A stretch of DNA of 64,000 nt from positions 102,460,702-102,524,701 of the forward strand of contig NC_134701.1 in the NCBI RefSeq assembly GCF_043290135.1, in the 5' to 3' direction. A program made the translations under genes and the position numbers. Positions 20,313-32,651 of this stretch are shown here, one piece after another. Position 1 is the first letter of the stretch, and each line of letters opens with the position of its first letter. The notes below the pieces were generated by a model, which searched no databases, was not told where the DNA came from, and worked only from the letters and a program-made list of their open reading frames with translations. This DNA is from Rhipicephalus microplus (lineage: Eukaryota; Arthropoda; Arachnida; Ixodida; Ixodidae).

Positions 20313-22400
20313 CCCTTACGCACAACATAAACGAGACTATCGCTTTGGCTACCAGTGCTTATTTAAAGTTTTTTTCGCTTCAGTATTCATATGAACGGCT
20401 TTGGGTCTCAGGGAGCAGGGTTCTCTCCTGAAAGCCAGAAAAATGAGAAATGGTTGTTTTGCGATAGTCTTAATCAGTGTACTGCATCAATGCTACTAGC
20501 ATGCTATAAGACATATGTATTGAATACGACTAAGTATTTTCAATTCAAGTGTATAAATCACACCTACTGCATGTGCAGAACTCCCCAAGAAAGCAGGATA
20601 TCTGACTTTATATCTATAAAGCTGCATGGCTCACCTGGAAATCACCACACTGAACCCAGTCCTTGTAGCACCCCTCCGTTGGCAATGGAATGCAGATGAT
20701 AACCTAATTCTCATTTCAATTACTTTGTAGAGAGCACCGAATTCGCTCTCTGTATTCCATGTCAGTGGGGTTCTGCTGTGTATTGCCCTTTCGAGTGTGT
20801 CATGTCGCTTGAGGTACGTAGGCGAAAAGCTGGTGCAGAGAAATGTTTCAGAAAAAATATTTTTTCTAATTAAAAAATAATACCTCCTAGTAATTCCACC
20901 TATAAATAGCTTGTTCATTGAGCTTTAAAATTAAATTTTGTGTATACTTATAGTCCGACCACCAAGACAAGTTTTTGGTGCTGAACACCAAGGTTTTCTA
21001 AAACAAAGTGACACTCAAAATTTTTTCAGGGTATCTGCTATAACATCAGTGCCTAAATTATTTTTCGTTGACAGGCCACTAGAACATATTTTATTTGTGT
21101 CCTTAGAACTTACCATGTTTTTGGAAAAAATCCCAAATGTGGCAAACTTATTTAATATTGCTCGAGTGGAAAGCGGTGAAAGAATAGATATAGATAAAAA
21201 GTCATTCTTTTAAAATTAGGTATCTTCATTACCTTGCCAGAAATGTCTTTTATCGCGTGCATTCTAAAAACTTCTTTTGAAAGAAATCGTTGTTTTGACG
21301 CCTTTTACCTTACTTGACGCCAAACAATAGGCTCTTATAAATAGAGAGGAAAGCTATTGGCAACAAAACTAAAGGACCAGGACGAGTTTCGCACTTCGAG
21401 AAATATGTGGAAGTTTTATCAGCCATGTTTGTGATGGTCGGAAAAACGTTGGATGATGCGGCATGGAATGACTCATCAGGAATAACATTAAGAGATCATT
21501 CAAGAAATGTGTCAAATATTTAAAAAATTAGAAAAAAGAGGCATTTGCGTGCCACATGCAGCGTTGTCTTCCTGTGGCAGCAGGCATCTTCAGATAAATA
21601 CAAACAATAAGTAAGCAGAAATTATAGAAATTAACACAATTATCTATTTACCAGCGGTAATAGTTGGTCGGGTCGAATGCGCGAGCTGAACCCCTTTCTA
21701 CAAATAGTCCATAGCCAGTTTAAAACTTAGGAAAAGCGGCCACTGGTAATCACAGCAGAGCCATGCATTCTGCTCAATTTATCTGTCGAAACCGAAACCG
21801 ACGCACCAAACAGTGCATCTACCATTCACTTCGACAATGCGCTCTATGGTGACACTGTTTCTCTTGCATTGGGGAAGAAGACTAAGTGAGCGTCGATAAG
21901 CGGGCACAAAGCAAAGTGTCTAAATTGACGGTTGATAACGGCTAGAGAAACGGTATCGTCATTGAGGGCGTTGTCGAGCGGAATTGTTGATGTGCTGTCT
22001 GGTGCATCGTTTTTCGTTTTGACAGCAAAATTAGGCAGATTGCATCACTCCAAGGTGATGATCAGTGACAGCTTTTCCAAAATTTTGAAATGGCTATAGA
22101 GATTTCATAGAAAGGCCTTGAATTTGCGCATTAGACTCGACCAGCTACTACCACTGGTTGAAAACAGTAATATCCATAATGACTGCTGCAATTGATGTTT
22201 ACGCCTATCTGAAGATTTCTTTTGCCACAGGAAAGGCAGCGCTATAACTAGCATGCAAGTACCTCCTTTCTGTAATTTTTAAAGAATATTGGATGGATTT
22301 CTTGAAACAGCCTGTATTTCATACACTTGCAGACAATGCGAGGTAAAAACAAGCAATGAAGAATGAGCAAGAAGAAATAACGAGCTCATAAAGGGACAGC
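20313..22400. other. AT-rich intergenic DNA
   Basis: No supported gene. A 91-codon frame at 20938-21213 has no recognised motif and no splice context I could support. Confidence 0.45.
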
Positions 22401-22560
22401 CCCGTATCCAGGAATGTTTTTGGAGGGGGGGGCACACGTTGATGGCCATGAAAAATGAATTTATTCATTACTTATGCTCAGTAGAACGACCCACAGCATG
22501 CAAATTCGAGGGGGGGGGGGACAAACTCCTGCGGCACCCCTCTGGCTACAGGCCTCCACT
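22400..22560. repeat. G-rich transposon-end-like segments
   Basis: GCCCCGTATCCAGGAATG with a run of G, and a second poly-G run followed by CCCCTCTGGCTACAGGCC. Both resemble ends of non-autonomous DNA transposons with CAGTGGCGTA-type termini. Fragmentary. Confidence 0.3.
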
Positions 22561-23525
22561 GAGCACACTCCTTTGCATACAGCAGATGTCACATGAGCTA
22601 AAAAACTTGTCATTATTAACAGATGTAAATAGAGGTCTGCACAAAAGAAACTCTATAACATAAGTAAACACAATCAGAGGATTATTTTGCTGTGTTAGTA
22701 AAATATGTAGCGAGAAACCCTAGCAAGAGCTGTAGAAAAACATAGACGCAATGCGTCAACGTCAGAGCCTATTCCAAGAAACAAATGTATACACTGAAAA
22801 AGGCCAGCAATGCTAGTGTCACATGAAAAGACATACAAAAGCCGCACTCATATTTGAAAATTTGGTTACGCACTTCCACCTAGAGGCCTTGCCTTGAAAC
22901 GGGAAAGCTGCTACTCCTCACATATTAAACTTCCTAATTGTTATACAAGTTCGCAATTATGGGTCTTATCTGGTTCGCAAGTTCGCAATTATGGGTCTGA
23001 AAAGTGGCCTAAGCTTGTGCTCTCGAAATGAAGATAGAGTTGCTGACTTTTTATTCTAACCTCTTCATGGCACCGCTACTCAACCCACTGAAGTAATGTA
23101 AAATTACAAACGAAAATTTGGATGCCTTAGTGGGTGCTATTTACTCTTTGTGCTCTAACTGACTAATTTGGTATGCTGCCAAACGCAGTAACAATGTGTC
23201 ATCGATGTTTAGAATACTCTTGCTTGGTTGCCAGCACTAAATGTTTGCACGCACTACGACTCGAGGTTGCTAGTGTAAAATTCAACACAGAAAGTACAAC
23301 CTCGCACCTTGAAGGTTACCTTTCGAAGACTATGTTTTGAATGTGCGATGTCGAAAGCAAATTTCAAACTGGATAGTGACAACAAAGTAAACATCATCTC
23401 TATGGTACAGGTTTGTTTTACACTAACGTGGAGGAACAATAACAATAAGTATGAAATCTTGACTGTAGCGATATAGCCTCATTCAACGAAGACATAGGTG
23501 TGCTTATAAACTTCTTGATCCACTG

Positions 23526-26500
23526 TCACTGTTCCATGCGGCCGTACTGAAAGCTGAGCCGTCCAGAATTGGCAGTAGAAGATGCAGCAAAAATGATGGC
23601 GCTTGATAATTTGCTGGTGATGCGGTGACACAAATTCCTGCAACGTCTGGTCACCAAGGTGCTTGTCGCATGAACAGTCATAGTGGCGCAGGCATGAGAG
23701 GTGACAGCTGACCCAAGAACAATAGAAGTAGCACCTGGAAGAGAATAAATGGTCAGTGTAACATTGTAACTGCTGTGTCATGACCCCGTGACGTGAATAA
23801 TGTGACATGCTTGTCTAACACGATGTCAAACCTTTTTCATCAGTCACGCGTGTTCATACCTGCACACTACTGTCTGTGGAATGTGGCTATGACCCACATG
23901 TGATTCACTGCCTATGTTAACGCAGGAACAGCATGAATGCACTTTGGAAATCTCTGAGTAAGTATTAAGGAGATAGTAAAACAGTACATCTGTTGCCAAT
24001 ATTAGCAGCTTCACAATGAGTGGAAAGTTTGCATGAAAAGATACAGTAAATATCAGTTGCGGCTGCATTTGAACCTTGGAATTTCAGGTGGTGTACATAG
24101 CCACACTAGTGGTTGTAAATGCTCCTGAAAATCCTAATCAGGCATAGTATTGAAGCAATGTCAAGTGTGTTTGTAATGTTGGCTATTCTTGTTTAAAAAT
24201 GTAATAAGCAATAAGTATGTACTCATATATGACTCAACAAGCTTCAATGAAGTGTTGTTTTACCTGGCAGAAATTATAATATGCGCATCATGGCAATGTG
24301 GCATGCACAGATTCTGATAAACCTGAAGTTTGTGCTCTTAAACGTACAAATGTGAGTGCAGGTATAATATTGTACCATCAGCCACTCCTCAGGAATCAGT
24401 GTGATTGACATATCTGGTAAGCCCTTGATATACTGACGGCTCTTAAGTTTACACGAACGAAATATGAACTTAGTAACAATTGACTCAAGGAAAAAAAAAT
24501 GCAACCAAGACAGCTTGCCATTGAATCTTTCACATAAAATTGATCTCCACAAATTATCAGATTTACTCTATTGTACTTGAATTTAGTTCTTGCTAATGTT
24601 TAAAAACTTTTGGGCTCTCTGCTGCACTGTGAGTAATAATTATGTCCCAGGTATAACACTAACAGAACTTAAAAAAACAGTATGTTTATAACGAGTGTGG
24701 TAAATCAATTATATGCAACAAATTAGAAAAGTAAGTGTATAAGGGCTTCAAAAACATCATGACACTAATCACCTGAGTCAAATACTTGCCCTGTAATATT
24801 TCAGTTTTCTCCGAAAAGAATAATAAAATTTTTAATTTAGTATACAAATGTTGGCACTATTGCAACCCGTCAAATAAACCGTTTTGCTATCAATAAGTTA
24901 GTAATGACCAAAGCACATAGATTTGAGAATGTGCAGAAAAGGCACACCTTATTTGAATGTAAAAGTTTCTGCTGAAGTAAATTGTCAGGTTCATTTTCAA
25001 TTGAAAAAAATTATTCATTGTATTTTCACAGTATAGAGGTATCAACTCTGTTTCCAAGTGAAAAAATTATTGATTCTATTTCAGTAACAACAATATTGTA
25101 TCAACTCTGTTCCTTTTAAGTTGGAAGTGACATCAAAAATATAAGTAGCTCTCACCCTGCAAACTTTAAACAGAACTGAAGACAACATTTTAATAAAACC
25201 TCACCTTAAAAGAATCAACCATCTTCATGATAAGTGCCCCGCTATAGTTTAAATGATTTTACCTTTTCCAATTTTTGACCAGCAGTCTTTAACTGGAGAT
25301 AACACCAGCCATTTATTCTGCAGAGGCTTTAATAAACGCCAGTAGTTAGCAGTGTCTTCGTACTCCCTTTGTCTTTCATCCGTGGTTCTAAACTTTGCTA
25401 CAAATACTCAACGGCAGGTAGCACCACATTGTCGCTTTAATACAGCTGTATTGGTTCATGCGAAAAACCTAACTTTTTTACTTCAATGGATCCTTTTCTT
25501 AATTGTGGTGTTCTTGCCACTTCAAAATCTTATCGCGTAGGTAATAGGTTCTTGCATGTATCGTTGTCACTTTTCAGTGTTGCATAGGCACACTACTCGA
25601 GCTGTGAGAAGATAGCTGCATTTGGTTAAATGCATTCTAGTACAGTTTGGATATCTTGTTTACTCATATAGGCTAGTACTAAATAGCAAACTATTAAAGT
25701 AAGCACGGATGAAGTTGATATGTTCTCTTATGTTCCTCATGCCTGTGCAGCTAGTACTCACCACTAGGACGCATTGCTTCAAGGTATAAGCACGGGCGAG
25801 CACATAGTCCAAAAACCACATCAAAAAAGTTTTTATCTCCTAAAATAAAAAAAGTGATTTGAAGACTTGCTCTGGCAGTAACTAATTAAGGTTAGTACTA
25901 CATGTAATACTTACCGTAGTTTGTTTGTAAGACCACCTCAATGCTAAAGTTACAACCAAACATGTACAAAAATCCACAACTTTCTAACTTTTTCACAAGA
26001 TACAAAAATTATTTCGCGCTGTACACACACCGAATTACTCTTTGCCTACAGAAAGAAAACTCTATTAATCAGCCAACACGAACTATCATGTCTCACTAAA
26101 TGTTATTTCTCTATGAAAAAAAATCTCCACTATGAACCATATTCTTCATGTACTGAAAATTCTACGGTTGTTCTATACAGAAAATTTTGCACTAACCAAA
26201 TTGTAGATATACATATTTTCAAAAATATTTCCTAGGACTTTACGTCCCAAAATCACGATATCAGTATGAAGGACGCCGTGGTGGAGGGGCACGGAAATTT
26301 TTACCATGCGGTCATCTTTATAGTGCACTGACATAGCACAGTACACGGGCCTCTACCACTACCCGTCCATCACAACGCGACTACCACGGCCGGCATCGAA
26401 CAAGTGGCCTTCTGGTCAGCAGCCGCCCACCGTAACCATTTTTCACAGCAGCAGCCGAAGCACAAATTATTTTAATTTTTTATAACGCTTTTTTGAGTCG

Positions 26501-27248
26501 TGGTTTCTAGCTTTTGGGAGAATTCACATGCTGTTTTAGATTTCTTGAGTTAGAAGTTCTCTCTGGCTCTTCGCACTTCGGTGCTACCTGCCGTCAGCGA
26601 CCTTTTATTGGACAACGTGGAGGAGATGAACTTCGGCTCGACGGGGAGATCACGCTAGTAGGCTGCAGCGCGCCAAGGTTTCACGGTAGATATCATCTCT
26701 TCTTACGGCACAGCGGCGTACCAGCACCGTAAACAAAGGCTCACCTAACGCCGCCAGCATTAAGGGAGGCGCACACATTATACGGCAGCACTACGGTGCT
26801 GACAAGCCCGAACACTGTCGGCATAGAATAATGCAACTGTTGTCTGCAAGTAATCAGAGTGCAATGAAAATGTCACGTTCGAAATGTAAACACGACCAAC
26901 ACAATCAATACGCAATTTCCGTAAATGCTGTATTTTCTGTTCTCAGTACGCACTCCGTCGCAGAAATGGCATGCATGATACAAGCCGCGTGAAAACAACA
27001 TCGACGAAGGAGCCTTGCGTTCAAGGCCTTGATATTACTAGAAGTGACATAATCTGAGATACTGCGCAGCTACCACATGACACAGATCATTAGTGGCACG
27101 AGCTGTAACTTAAACGGCGAGTAAATGGAAGGTTAGGCACTCACCTCGAAGATGCAGACCAAATAAAAGTCGGCCCCGTATCTGCAAGTAATCTGCAAAT
27201 GTCGACGAAAGACGATAGTCTTGCTTGTGGAGAGAGTGAGCAAAACAT
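23526..27248 (-). CDS. Candidate spliced gene, four exons, product unrecognised
   Basis: Four minus-strand blocks have strong splice signals and compatible phases. Exon 1 ends at 27145 (GAG|GTGAGT). A 29-nt microexon lies at 25915-25943 (acceptor TAACTTTAG, donor ACG|GTAAGT). Exon 3 is 25762-25839 (acceptor TTTATTTTAG, donor GTG|GTGAGT). The terminal exon starts at 23734 (acceptor ATTCTCTTCCAG). With the ATG at 27246-27248 the exons join to 139 codons plus stop at 23526-23528 with phases matching at every junction. A second reading from ATG 27343 is also open (120 codons, stop at 23678-23680) and ends in a hydrophobic tail. I recognise no domain in either. The splice signals are the strong part; which frame is translated, or whether it is a non-coding transcript, is open. 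Exon 1 lies in the inverted-repeat cluster. Confidence 0.4.
26225..26475 (-). mobile_element. Diverged tRNA-derived SINE
   Basis: Contains ACTTTACGTCCCAAAATCAC, GACGCCGTGGTGGAGGGGC and a degraded head at 26390-26440. It resembles the SINE at 17424-17668 in reverse. The stretch 26395-26475 also resembles 49815-49900. Confidence 0.55.
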
Positions 27249-28850
27249 TTATTTGATGTTTTGCACAAGAAAATTGGTGAATGGTATTCCGGAGGCACTG
27301 CAGAGTGCCTCGAGCATGCAGCGGAGGCGAACGAGCGCATCAAGTCACGTCACACTTGAGACATGAGCGCCATCTGGCAGTTCTTTTAAAAACGATAGTC
27401 TTTCGTGGGGACCTTCGATGCAAAAATTTTGTTCTGTCTGTCTGTACATTTGTCTGTTGTCCACCTTTAACGGTACCGGGTACTCTAGCCGCCTGCGCTA
27501 GGAGCTCAGCCGGTCACGATGTACCGACGGGCGCCTATCTCCCACGCGTACTTTGTCCCGCGAATGCGGAGGGGGGAGAGGGGGGTTAGATGCTTGTGCG
27601 CGCGAGCTTATCCTTCAGTGGGAAGAGTCGCACGTCCTCGACATTGACCATAACAATCGCGTTTCCTTTTTAAAGACGATAGCCTTTCTTGTGTACCTTC
27701 GACGCGAAAATATGAGGTCTGCGTGTCAGTACATTTGTCTGTTTCTCAACCATTAATGGTACCAGGTACTCTAAACGGCACCAGACGAAAACCCAAACGG
27801 CCGACCTCATCTGCAGCACCCACCAATGTTGCTCAAACGTCAGCGTTCATACTTGGGCGATTGTCGATTAAAAAGCAATTATTGCGTATATCTGAAGTAC
27901 CATAGCAACACATATATGATCTGCATGTGCATCTTTTACTACAAAAGCATACATAGGTAATTCTAAGGACCGTAGCGTTTACCACGCTGCGCTGACCTTG
28001 CAACGCATGCACTAAAAGGCGAGTGTTTATAACGCTTTGCGATGACGACATGGTAGCGACACATACCGGTCACCTTGCATTCTACACCTTATCATCTCTG
28101 AGACGGTCGCGCACACGCCCGTCTCGAACGCGCAACCTTTTCCAAGAAAACTGACAGATGGCACTCATGTCTCTCAAGTGACGTGACTTGATGCGCTCGT
28201 TCCCCTCCGCTACACGCTCGAGGCACTCTAACACAGCGCCTCCAGAGTGCCATTCACCAATTTTCTGGCGCAGAACATCAAATAAATGTTTTGTTCACTC
28301 TCTACACATGCAATACAACCGTCTTTCGATGATATTTGCAGATTAACATGCAGATACGCGGGCCATTCTTTTGGGAAACAAACGCGTCGCCCTGAGATGG
28401 GCACGCGCGCCCGTTTAAGAAGTTTTAAGGTGTAGAACTCAAGGCAACGGGTAGGGGCCATCACCTTGTCTTCATAGCTAAGCCTTGGAAACTGTCGTCT
28501 TTCCGTGCAAGCGTTGCATGATCAGCGCAGAGTGATAAGCGCTACGGTCGTTAGCATTACTTATGTATGCCTTTTCTAGTAAAAGATGAACATGCAGAAC
28601 ATATATGTTGTTCTGTTGCCTCAGATATTGGCAATAATTGCTTTTTAATTGACAATTGCACACGTATAAACGCTGATTATGAGCAACATTGGTGGGCGCT
28701 GCGGATGGGGTCGGCCGTTCGGGGCATCGGCTTGTGCTGTTTAGAGTACCCGGTTCGCGGTAACAGTAAACAAACACACAAATGTAGAGACAGACAGACC
28801 AAAGTTATTGCGTCGAAGGTCCTCAAGAAAGACTACAGTCTTTAAAAAAG
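27172..28850. repeat. Cluster of inverted repeat copies
   Basis: Two sequence modules occur in both orientations. Module 1, with CATCAAATAAATGTTTTG and ATTCACCAATTTTC, is on the minus strand at 27180-27390 and on the plus strand at about 28150-28370. Module 2, starting near TTTCTTG-GACCTTCGACGC and containing CCACCAATGTTGCTCA and AAAAAGCAATTATTGC, is on the plus strand at 27672-28070 and the minus strand at 28480-28850, with a partial third copy at 27395-27560. A transcript through the region could fold into a long imperfect hairpin. No protein is supported. Confidence 0.65.
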
Positions 28851-28859
28851 CAGCGCCAG

Positions 28860-29480
28860 CCGGGTCCCGTTCTGTGTGCGTCCTGGCCTTTGAGGAAGGA
28901 AGTCGGGCTTGTGACTAGGGTAGTGACTGCCGACGGGTGGGTGACGATGGTGGTGCACCCGCCACGGTCGAATGGTTTCTCTTTCTTCGATGCACGCCTA
29001 AACCACCGTTTGGAAATAAATACAGTTTCGTAGAATAAAAGCTGTGCAGAACACGTCGCGGCAATGAATGCAATGATGGTATGCGACGGCCATATGAACA
29101 TAAATTTCTGGACGTCACCTGTATTTCAAATGATTACTTTCGTCTAATTTTTTGTTGATGGAGGAGACGCTTGTATTTTACACTATTAACTGAAACATCA
29201 TTGGTAAACGTGTGCTGTATCCATAATATTCTCGAAGTGGTGAAATCAGTGAGTCTTTAACGAGTGATGTATTCTTGATGTTGGCGAAGAGGTGGAGTGT
29301 GTTAATTTCCTGGACACTATGTTTGCTTTTCTGTCCGTAAATACAAGCATTTTTTGCAATGTAGCTGAAATCTACAAAACAATCCTATCGTCCTTCTTTT
29401 TCATATAGACACGTGTCAAAATTTAATTGATTCTGACATCAATCTAGAACCTCTACGTGTTATGAAGTTTCCATTAGCAA
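28860..29480. other. Spacer between inverted repeats and block B1
   Basis: A GC-richer stretch at 28860-29060 with GGAAATAAATACAG resembles a transcript or LTR end but cannot be placed. The remainder is AT-rich with nothing recognised. Confidence 0.35.
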
Positions 29481-29696
29481 AGGCAGTGTTAGAATTTCTA
29501 TAAAGCGCAATTATTGTTGAAGTGCTTTAGGTTGTGAATGACAAAACTGAACGCAGCCATAATGGAAGAACACCAGTGGACTACACACATGACATCTCAG
29601 TGAAGAAAAAAACTGCGCTTTAGTTGGTAACAAAAAGACAAAGAAAGAGTTTATACACAAAATACAGTCCACAAGAACTGATCAGTCAGATATTGT

Positions 29697-30428
29697 CTAG
29701 TTCGTCATAGACATCTGGTCGTCAGATGCTCGTGTTCTTGCTTTCTCGCAGGACGAAGGCGAAAAGGCCTCCCGTCGGCCGACTACTCCTGAAGCCGTAG
29801 CGGGGAAGCCAACGTCAGCAGCCGAATTGGACGCGTTGATGTCGTTGAAGGAAAAGATAGCGAGGTCGAGCCAGGTCATGACCGGGTGTTGCAAGCCTAC
29901 GAACAGCTGTCGTTCTGGAAGGGGCCTCAGGGCAACTAGCGCGGCCCAGATCAGGACTAGGACAAGGAGGCCTGCCAGCACCATTAGAGTAATCCTTGAC
30001 TTCCGGATGTTCTGCACAGGCGATGTTCGACGCTGGCTTCGTAGCAGCAGCTTTTTTCCCGAGAACGTGCTGTACAGCATTGTGGACGTCGCACGTCTGG
30101 CACGATGACGAGGCAACGGCACAGCTCGGTTGCCACAAGCACTCTCGTGCTCCTTGCTCCTCGTCGGCTGGGCGTCGAACGGGGCGCGCTTTCGCTGTCT
30201 GGGGGTTACAGCAGGCTGGAACTGTGCTTCTCTCCAGGAGCAGGCTGGTGACCGGGCCTTCGGTGGAGCCTCGAAACGATCCTGCTGGCGTCCGACCAAA
30301 ACGGGGGCGGGCGACGTCCTCTGCAGCTTCTTCTTCTTCTTCTTCTTCTTCTTCTTCTTCTTCTTCTTCTTCTCTGGTGACTCATAGCCAATGCAGAAAA
30401 TAAGCCAAAGAGTGGGTGAATTTTTCAT
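29697..30428 (-). CDS. Small single-pass membrane protein, family copy 1
   Basis: A 243-residue open frame of unknown function. A very basic N-terminal half (poly-Lys at about residues 20-34, then KKLLLRSQRRTSPVQ) is followed by one clear membrane segment at residues 146-167 (ITLMVLAGLLVLVLIWAALV) and a C-terminal tail with PLPE, VGLQH, FSFNDIN and a conserved end MSMTN before the stop. The charge pattern predicts N-in, C-out. The tail has one N-glycosylation sequon (NAS, about residue 198). The three copies share this layout and the stop position. The true start is uncertain: the conserved start seen in copy 2 (MSHQRRRR) lies here in a different frame because of the (AAG)n repeat length. I do not recognise the family. 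Confidence 0.5.
   Translation of the reverse strand: MKNSPTLWLIFCIGYESPEKKKKKKKKKKKKKKKLQRTSPAPVLVGRQQDRFEAPPKARSPACSWREAQFQPAVTPRQRKRAPFDAQPTRSKEHESACGNRAVPLPRHRARRATSTMLYSTFSGKKLLLRSQRRTSPVQNIRKSRITLMVLAGLLVLVLIWAALVALRPLPERQLFVGLQHPVMTWLDLAIFSFNDINASNSAADVGFPATASGVVGRREAFSPSSCEKARTRASDDQMSMTN
30327..30374. repeat. (CTT)n microsatellite inside membrane-protein gene copy 1
   Basis: About 15 CTT units. Read on the minus strand they give poly-Lys or poly-Arg depending on frame. Copies 2 and 3 have much shorter runs at the same place. Confidence 0.9.
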
Positions 30429-30844
30429 TTTTTAGTATATTGCTCATTTAAGCTAGATCTCCGTATTGTAACCTATTTATTTACGAGTATTAGTGATGAT
30501 ATATTTAAAAAATGACGTATTTAGAAAGATATCCTTTTAAAAAGATTGATAAACTCCTAAATCGGGAGAAAAACATCTGTGTGTAGCGAGTACACGATTC
30601 GAAAGAAAGAATAACTGATTATATCAATTTCTGACCCATATTTTAAAGATGAGGTACCATGAATGAAGTGGTCTTATCATATTTTGTGGACCTTACAAGC
30701 AATGGAGTTTATGGAATAAAAATAATAAACATTTTAAGATAACGTTTCGATGCTCATTCGTATCTAGTAAGTACAATATTCTTATTGTTAATACATAATA
30801 AACTAAAACATCAATCGTTTTCAAAAGAAACAAAAATAAACAAA

Positions 30845-31600
30845 AAACAGAGCTTTCCCACAAAGGTGGAGCAATAAATGCAATAGCAAAAACTTGAAAG
30901 GTCACACGCAGAATGGAAATCAGATTGAAACAGGCCTCATGTTTCTCACTCACAAACAATGCACGAAAGGCACTCACAGGTAAGGGTGCACATGAACAAG
31001 CGTGTGGCTTTTTTACTTCGCTGTGTCTTAAAAGCACGCGTGTTTCGCACACAGGTACTGTAATGATTGCAGTGACCTTTGTGCACCTGGTAACTACAAC
31101 AGAGTCATTCCAGGTGAAGCCCAAGGCAAGCCAAAATAAACGATCCTCCCCTCCTCGCCACCGCGAGACAAGGGCGCTCGAGAGAGCGTGACTCTGCTCC
31201 TCTACACCGAGCAAATCATGCGTAGGAGATTAGAGCGGGCATCACCACGCGATGCGCCGACACGCGCTTAGTGTGCTCCTTGCTAGTAATCCTGAAAACA
31301 CAATTCTCCCCGAGATGCTCGTGAGCAGCGGCAAGTGGCAGATATAAATAGCTTTCCGTTCGAACGGTGAAGGACGAGCTCAGGCGTCGCTTAGTGGTTA
31401 ACGCCTCGCTTTCACGACACCGAAGCCCCATGTTCGATTCCGTGCCCTGGAGTAATTTTTTTCTGAATTTTTTTCTTGCGCTCTCATATATATATATAGA
31501 TACGTATACATATACAGTACATGACATAGACGCTAACGTCGTTAGGAAAATCCAGCTGAGAATGTCCATATAAATCGCAACAATAAATGATTTGCATGTG
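30845..31600 (-). repeat. Composite interspersed repeat, copy 2
   Basis: Reverse-orientation relative of 8450-9205, inserted into block B1 (the matching site in copy 2, about 39500-39560, lacks it). On the plus strand at 31375-31440 it holds a tRNA-like head with A box (TTAGTGGTTAACGCCTCGC) and B box (GTTCGATTCC). Confidence 0.6.
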
Positions 31601-31639
31601 TCGACACAGCAGGACAATAGTATAGGTTTGTCTGTTGAG

Positions 31640-32030
31640 TTATTTGGTTTCATTCATAAAATTCCGCACAATCACGCAGGCGTTTGAACTGGCGAGCCCA
31701 GAAATGGAAGATCCAAACAAAAAGAGGCTCCCGAAACAGGTGAACTCATTCTCATAGCACGTAAATGACTTTGCAACTTAGAGCTTCCAGCTGTAGTGCA
31801 GGTCTAAAAGAAGTAATCAATAGTTTCTAGCTCGCGAAAACAACCACACATTGAAGAAACAGCCTCACGTGACCTGGGATGGTAGAAATTTTGCTTCAGC
31901 ACGCGATAGCACCACCTCGCAACTGCTACTTCTAGTTTACGTGTTTCACGACACGACAGGCACCGGGGATATACCAAGTGCTGATATTTTGTGGAATATG
32001 CCGGTACTGTACCTGCTATGCTCTGCATAA
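31640..32030 (-). pseudogene. LINE C-terminal relic in block B1
   Basis: Minus-strand fragments match, by eye, the C-terminus of the LINE at 63096-63949: RKLEVAVARWCYRVL and CGCFRELETIDYF correspond to QLEVALTRLRCRV and the expected zinc-like motif. A second frame (31640-31740) ends FGSLFLFGSSISG...NFMNETK and a TAA at 31640-31642, matching the other element's FGAASLGF...VYIYESK end. Non-functional. Confidence 0.65.
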
Positions 32031-32447
32031 CGTTATGCCTGTGAAATCATGCAGACGTTAACGTAGGTAGATGGTGTAAAACATGATAAAATTTACTCAC
32101 TGCTGCTGCAGCACGCAGCCACGCTCCCGCTTTGTTCTATTTCAAGATAGAATACAGAACAAAAGTGCACACAGTGAGCCGTATTGTTGCTATGAATCCG
32201 TGGTAACAAGATGATAAAACAATGAAATACAACGTGTACTGCTCTTGCCTCCTGCTTTGAACATAGGCCAATAAACTTTTTCTTGTCCGTGAAATCACTC
32301 CCTTTATGACTTCTGCTTTAATGAAATTTTGCTACTCTCAACGTTCTTGTAATGTTGAAAGAAGAATAATTATTCCTCCGTGAACAAATTTCAATTTGTC
32401 TATTTTTCCTGTTATTCCCACCTAGAAAGTTGTAGTTAAAGCATTTC

Positions 32448-32651
32448 CTATGGTTTCTTTCCAAAATAAAGGGGTGCTCTTCTGTCAATTTTTAGAGCTA
32501 TCGATATCTGTCCAAGCGAAAGGCCTGTAATGAATGAACTAAAAAATTCAACAAGGTTGTGGCTTTGAAGACACCATTGTGTGTCACTGTGTTGCGTTGC
32601 GTCAAGGGAAACAACTTTGTGATGTGCACTGTACACTATCGACAGCGACAA
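32448..32651 (-). pseudogene. Conserved short ORF upstream of LINE relic, copy 1
   Basis: 67 codons, with a clear partner at 40613-40831. Shared residues include SAHHKVV, SDTQWCL, HNL, EFFSSF, APKI/ALKI and YFGKK. I recognise no domain. Either part of the old LINE or a decayed exon of the duplicated unit. Confidence 0.4.

Noticed and set aside
20938..21213. 91-codon plus-strand frame
   Set aside because: AT-rich composition, no recognised motif and no second copy to compare.
23479..23808. 109-codon Cys/His-rich minus frame as the true product of the last exon
   Set aside because: Its frame does not match the phases of the upstream exons, and its Cys/His-heavy composition is unusual. The two other readings join across all junctions.
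29996..30403. Plus-strand frames ending in poly-Ser or poly-Phe
   Set aside because: They are shadows of the (CTT)n repeat opposite membrane-protein copy 1.
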